A DNA stretch of 64,000 nt from Companilactobacillus zhachilii (GTDB lineage Bacteria > Bacillota > Bacilli > Lactobacillales > Lactobacillaceae), in assembly GCF_003606365.2 (NCBI RefSeq), contig NZ_CP031933.2, forward strand, positions 372,001 through 436,000. The letters run 5' to 3'. The translations under genes and the position numbers were made by a program. The notes below the pieces were generated by a model. The model did no database searches. It was not told the origin of the DNA and saw nothing but the letters and a program-made list of their open reading frames with translations. Below are positions 60,327 through 64,000 of this stretch, one piece after another (position 1 is the stretch's first letter; every line of letters starts with the position of its first letter).

Positions 60327-61260
60327 GACTTCGACAACTGATGTTGTTTCTGAGAAGAAAGCTACGACAACTAAACGCCATAGCTTCCGGCTAAATGCTA
60401 AGGATAATTATTATGCCTCAATCTTTTTAGGACCATCACTATTAGTATTAGGACTATTTGTTTTCTATCCAATGCTTAAAACGCTCTACATCAGTCTTTT
60501 CCTAACTAATACACTTGGTAAAACAACTGTCTATGTTGGGTTAAGCAATTATGCTAAATTGATTACTTCTCCTGATTTTATTTCCAGTATGGGAGTCACG
60601 CTGTTCTATGTGGCTGCCGTGACCGTATTAACCGTCGGTTTAGGATTACTATTAGCCAATTTAGCTAGTCAAAAGTTAGCTGGAATCGGTATTTTTAGAA
60701 CACTTTATTCAGTAACCATGGGTGTTTCTGTGGCCGTAGCTGCTATTTTCTGGTTGTTTATTTTTAATCCATCAACAGGTTTCTTCACTTTATTGAGTAA
60801 TGCACTACATTTGCCAGTTGTTAATTGGTTGACTAATCCAACTAGTGCTATGTGGGCTGTTATTATTACAACCGTTTGGATGAATCTTGGATTTACTTTC
60901 TTGATTTTGCTAGGTGCCATCCAATCGGTACCAAATACCTTGTATGAAGCTGCCGACGTTGAAGGGGCTTCACCAACATTCCAATTCTTCAATATTACTA
61001 TTCCAATGATTTCCCCAACATTATTTTTCGTTTCAACAATTACGATCATTGGGGCTTTCAAGAGTTTTGGTTTGATTGATTTGATCACTAAAGGTGGTCC
61101 AACTAATGCTACAAACATGCTAGTTTACCGTATTTACAAGGATGCCTTTTACAGTGGTAACTATGCTAAATCTAGTGCAGAAGCAATTATTTTAACAATT
61201 ATCATTGCCTTCTTCACATTGCTTCAATTTAAGTTCTTAGAAAAGAAGGTGAATTACTAA
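60319..61260 (+). CDS. ugpA: ABC importer permease, UgpA-like
   Basis: 313 residues from ATG 60319; GGAGG lies ten bases before. Six helices; the EAA loop reads YEAADVEGASPTFQFFNITIP. In E. coli UgpA pairs with UgpE to form the channel for glycerol-3-phosphate and glycerophosphodiesters. Its stop overlaps the next start. Confidence 0.87.
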   Translation: MLKTSTTDVVSEKKATTTKRHSFRLNAKDNYYASIFLGPSLLVLGLFVFYPMLKTLYISLFLTNTLGKTTVYVGLSNYAKLITSPDFISSMGVTLFYVAAVTVLTVGLGLLLANLASQKLAGIGIFRTLYSVTMGVSVAVAAIFWLFIFNPSTGFFTLLSNALHLPVVNWLTNPTSAMWAVIITTVWMNLGFTFLILLGAIQSVPNTLYEAADVEGASPTFQFFNITIPMISPTLFFVSTITIIGAFKSFGLIDLITKGGPTNATNMLVYRIYKDAFYSGNYAKSSAEAIILTIIIAFFTLLQFKFLEKKVNY

Positions 61261-62087
61261 TGGAATTAGATGAACGTGCTGTTATTAAACGTGTTCTTAA
61301 TTACTTACTACTAATTGCCTTGGCAGTTGTTATCTTAGCGCCATTCTTTATCGGGATTTGGACTAGTTTCTTGCCAACAATGGATATTGCTAAAGGAAAT
61401 TTTTTCAGTACTAACGTTTCACTAGATAACTATGTAGCAGCCTTTACAAAGACACCAATTTTGCGCTATCTAGCTAATACAGTAGTAATTGCTACAATCA
61501 CAATGTTGGCACAATTATTGTTCTGTTCCATGAGTGCCTATGCATTCGTTTTCCTTAAGTTTAGATTTAGAAAAACTTTCTTTACTCTCTTCTTAGTAAC
61601 AATGATGTTGCCTTTTGAAGCCGAAATTATTCCTAACTTTGCGACGGTTAAACAAATGGGATTGCTAGACAACTACGCTGCTTTGATTATTCCATTTCTA
61701 ACATCAGCCTTTGGGACATTCATGTTGCGTCAATCATTCCTCCAAACACCAGCTGAATTGAAGGAAGCTTCAGATATTGAAGGATTGAATCATTTCCAAT
61801 TTTACTGGAAAATCGTTTTGCCATATAACAAGATCAGTATGATTACTTTAGGAGCTTATAGTTTCTTGGGGGCTTGGAATCAATATTTATGGCCAATGTT
61901 GACAACTTTCAGTAACAATTCACGTGTGATTCAAAACGGATTGAAACAATTACAATCAGAAGAAACATTCAACGACTGGGGTATGATTCAAGCTAGTGCG
62001 GCAATTATCGTTATTCCAACGATTATCGTTCTTTTTGTCGGTCAACATTACTTCAAGTCAGGGATGAATGAGGGGGCTGTTAAATAA
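61260..62087 (+). CDS. ugpE: ABC importer permease, UgpE-like
   Basis: 275 residues, six helices; EAA loop LKEASDIEGLNHFQFYWKIVLP. ATG overlaps the previous stop (TAATG), and its own stop overlaps the next ATG, so the four proteins are made in a coupled way. Confidence 0.87.
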   Translation: MELDERAVIKRVLNYLLLIALAVVILAPFFIGIWTSFLPTMDIAKGNFFSTNVSLDNYVAAFTKTPILRYLANTVVIATITMLAQLLFCSMSAYAFVFLKFRFRKTFFTLFLVTMMLPFEAEIIPNFATVKQMGLLDNYAALIIPFLTSAFGTFMLRQSFLQTPAELKEASDIEGLNHFQFYWKIVLPYNKISMITLGAYSFLGAWNQYLWPMLTTFSNNSRVIQNGLKQLQSEETFNDWGMIQASAAIIVIPTIIVLFVGQHYFKSGMNEGAVK

Positions 62088-63439
62088 TGGTGAAGTACAA
62101 GAAGTTAGCATTACCGCTGATTTTGATTTTAGGAGTTGTTTTAATTGCCGTATTTGGCAAAGCAATCTCTGCTAAGTCGGCCACAAATGACAATCGAACA
62201 GAAGTTGTTTTCTGGCATGAAATGGGTGGACCTTCTGAACAAGCTTTGGAAAAAGTGGTTGATGGATTCAACAAATCACAAAACAAATACAAGGTAGTAC
62301 CTAAGTATCAAGGTACTTACGATGAAGCTATCCAAAAAATCTTACAAACACACAACACAAGTACTTCACCAGCTGTGTTCCAAGCCTTTGATATTTCAAC
62401 AGCTCAAATGCTACACAGTGGTTATACAACACCGGTTCAAAATTTTATTGATGAAGATAATTATGATGTAAGTAAAATTTCATCTGTTGCTCGTGCCTTC
62501 TACGCCAACGATGGTAAGCAACAAGCTATGCCATTTAATACTTCTCAACCAGTCTTGTACTACAATGCCACCTTGTTGAAGAAGTATGGAATTACACCAC
62601 CACCAGTTTCACCTTCATATAGTGACATCACTCGTGTTGCCAAAGAATTGTACGAGAAGTCAGGTCACAAGACTAAAGGTATGACTGTGCAAGTTTATGG
62701 TTGGTTCATGGAACAAGCCTTGGCCAATGCTAATCGCCAATTAGCTAATAATAATGACGGTCATACAGGTAATCCAACTAAAGTAAATATCGACAATCCT
62801 GATACGGTAGAATTTTTGAAGTGGATCAAGGAAAATATTAAAGCTGATGATTTCATCGATTATGGTTCTGGTGCCAGTGCTGGTGCTAACCAAACGGCTG
62901 GTTTCTTGTCAGATAAAGTCGGAATCTTTATTCAATCTTCAGCAAGTATCGGTCAATTAAGCAAAAATAACAAAAATGAATTAGGTATTACATATTTCCC
63001 ACATCCAGATGGTAAAAAAGCTAATGGTGTTGCCATTGGTGGAGCGGCCCTTTGGATCTCAAATGATAAACCAAAGAACGTTCAACGTGGTGCCTTTGAA
63101 TTTATTAAGTATACTTTGAAACCAGAAGTACAAGCCCAATGGCAAAAATCAACTGGTTACTTAGCCTTGAATAAAGACTCACAAAAGACAAGTATTTTGA
63201 AAGATTTATATGCCAAGAATCCCGCAGCCAAAGTTCCAGGTGAACAATTAGCTAATGCCAAAGCTAATTTCTCAAACTCTGGTATTTTGATGGAAGGGAT
63301 GCAATTAGCTCGTCAATTAGAAGAAGTTGCCATGGAAACTGTTTATAACGGTGGCGACATTAATTCTGCTTTGAAGACAGCTGATAGAAGCATTAACGAG
63401 AACTTAGCTCAATTGAATAAAGCTAACGGGTTTAAGTAA
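62087..63439 (+). CDS. ugpB: glycerol-3-phosphate-type substrate-binding protein, UgpB-like
   Basis: 450 residues. VVFWHEMGGPSEQALEKVV, KVVPKYQGTYDEA, and MPFNTSQPVLYYN match the UgpB pattern (WHSMEG, VPTYKGNYE, MPFNSSTPVLYYN). The N-terminus KKLALPLILILGVVLIAVFG is a hydrophobic anchor, but I see no lipobox Cys, so the protein is either a membrane-anchored or a cleaved secreted form, unusual for a Gram-positive ABC binding protein. Likely role: uptake of glycerol phosphates as a phosphate or carbon source. Confidence 0.87.
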   Translation: MVKYKKLALPLILILGVVLIAVFGKAISAKSATNDNRTEVVFWHEMGGPSEQALEKVVDGFNKSQNKYKVVPKYQGTYDEAIQKILQTHNTSTSPAVFQAFDISTAQMLHSGYTTPVQNFIDEDNYDVSKISSVARAFYANDGKQQAMPFNTSQPVLYYNATLLKKYGITPPPVSPSYSDITRVAKELYEKSGHKTKGMTVQVYGWFMEQALANANRQLANNNDGHTGNPTKVNIDNPDTVEFLKWIKENIKADDFIDYGSGASAGANQTAGFLSDKVGIFIQSSASIGQLSKNNKNELGITYFPHPDGKKANGVAIGGAALWISNDKPKNVQRGAFEFIKYTLKPEVQAQWQKSTGYLALNKDSQKTSILKDLYAKNPAAKVPGEQLANAKANFSNSGILMEGMQLARQLEEVAMETVYNGGDINSALKTADRSINENLAQLNKANGFK

Positions 63440-63443
63440 AATA

Positions 63444-63480
63444 AAAAATCATTCCTCCTAATCGGAAGAATGATTTTTTT
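63444..63480 (+). terminator. bidirectional terminator between ugpB and the EamA gene
   Basis: AAAAATCATTC and GAATGATTTTT pair, with TCC and GGA inside, and A and T runs on both sides, serving both convergent genes. Confidence 0.88.
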
Positions 63481-64000
63481 GATACCTTCGTAGATTAAAT
63501 AAATTAGGTGGTAAAGCTTGTAGGAAGGTAATACCAAGAATCAAGAGAGCACCCGCAATTTCCGCAGCACTGACATGGGTTTTCAAGACAGTTACTGCCA
63601 AAACTGTAGCGGTTAGTGGTTCGAATGCACTCAACATTCCAGTTGTTGCTGGTGTTAAATAGTTCAGACTTTGGAGATAGAACAAGTAAGAAAACATCGT
63701 CCCACCAGTGACGATAAAGATGATGCAAAGTATAGCAGTCCCAGTTAGTGCAGGTACGTGTGATAAATCAGCAAATGGTGCAAAGACAATACCACCAAGT
63801 AGCATGGACCAGCCAGTAACAATCCGAGCATCAAATCGCTTTAATAATTCTCGAGGAAGTAAAGTATATGATGCCTGACTAATACCAGCGCCGACACCCC
63901 ATAAAACAGCAGCAGGAGACAACATCAATTGATTAATGTGTCCGTGAGTAACTAGTAAGAACGTTCCCAGAATCGCTAAGAAAATAGAGATAATATCGAT
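63458..64000 (-). CDS. EamA/DMT family transporter, N-terminus outside the window
   Basis: The minus-strand frame is open from the right edge and ends at 63458, about 180 residues. It covers the second EamA repeat: SPAAVLWGVGAGISQASYTLL, and near the end PATTGMLSAFEPLTATVLAV with AAEIAGALLILGITFLQAL. Ten-helix drug/metabolite transporters of this family export amino acids or other metabolites; the substrate is unknown. The in-window start at 63928 is not real, because the conserved frame continues upstream. Confidence 0.85.
   Translation of the reverse strand: MDIISIFLAILGTFLLVTHGHINQLMLSPAAVLWGVGAGISQASYTLLPRELLKRFDARIVTGWSMLLGGIVFAPFADLSHVPALTGTAILCIIFIVTGGTMFSYLFYLQSLNYLTPATTGMLSAFEPLTATVLAVTVLKTHVSAAEIAGALLILGITFLQALPPNLFNLRRYQKNHSSD

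Overview
The window looks like the chromosome of an AT-rich Lactobacillaceae bacterium, possibly of the Companilactobacillus/farciminis type (genus is an inference). Evidence: a phosphoketolase, mannose-family PTS genes with a LevR-type sigma-54 activator, two PepO peptidases, bile-salt/penicillin acylase, KxYKxGKxW surface proteins, a D-aspartate-ligase-like ATP-grasp protein, and typical Firmicutes RBSs and terminators. There are no rRNA or tRNA genes, transposases, phage genes or CRISPR arrays.

Layout. 1-3.5 kb: end of an anion permease, small membrane proteins, a methyltransferase with a possible translational attenuator, and a small secreted protein with a decayed tandem copy. 3.5-10.1 kb: sigma-54 promoter, mannose-type PTS, FrlB-like deglycase and LevR-like regulator, probably for Amadori (fructosamine-type) sugars. 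10.3-19.9 kb: DyP peroxidase, choloylglycine hydrolase, GntR regulator, phosphoketolase, then an HxlR/MFS pair carrying homopolymer frameshifts. 20.3-23.5 kb: an ABC importer behind a Phe-rich leader peptide and a seven-segment attenuator. 24.6-34.7 kb: phosphatase, glycerate-kinase-like protein, UspA, Tag glycosylase, small ABC exporter, GNAT, metallophosphoesterase and asparagine-synthetase-like protein. 35-42 kb: three BspA-like (DUF285) surface-protein genes, the third truncated. 42.4-55.5 kb: D-Asp-ligase-like protein, UspA, two PepO, MFS, and an FtsX-type ABC system with an SDR-like protein. 55.5-58.5 kb: an AdhR-like MerR regulator and its probable carbonyl-stress operon. 59-63.4 kb: ugpCAEB. 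A partial EamA transporter runs off the right edge.

The most striking feature is not a protein. Eighteen copies of a 175-185 bp structured element (family 1) sit in intergenic regions on both strands. Each has a copy-specific but self-complementary outer arm of about 17-25 bp, closing three conserved inner hairpins (a four-way-junction-like fold). Twelve copies form six head-to-head pairs, always minus-strand copy first and plus-strand copy second. Most lie just upstream of a gene's promoter; in one case (phosphoketolase) the element falls inside the predicted 5' UTR. A second structured family (family 2, five copies, 120-137 nt) always lies between a stop codon and that gene's terminator, after phosphoketolase, two UspA genes and a PepO gene, with compensatory changes in its helices. 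I cannot tell without a search whether either family is already in Rfam.

Limits: identities come from reading motifs by eye; no alignments, folding energies or database searches were run.
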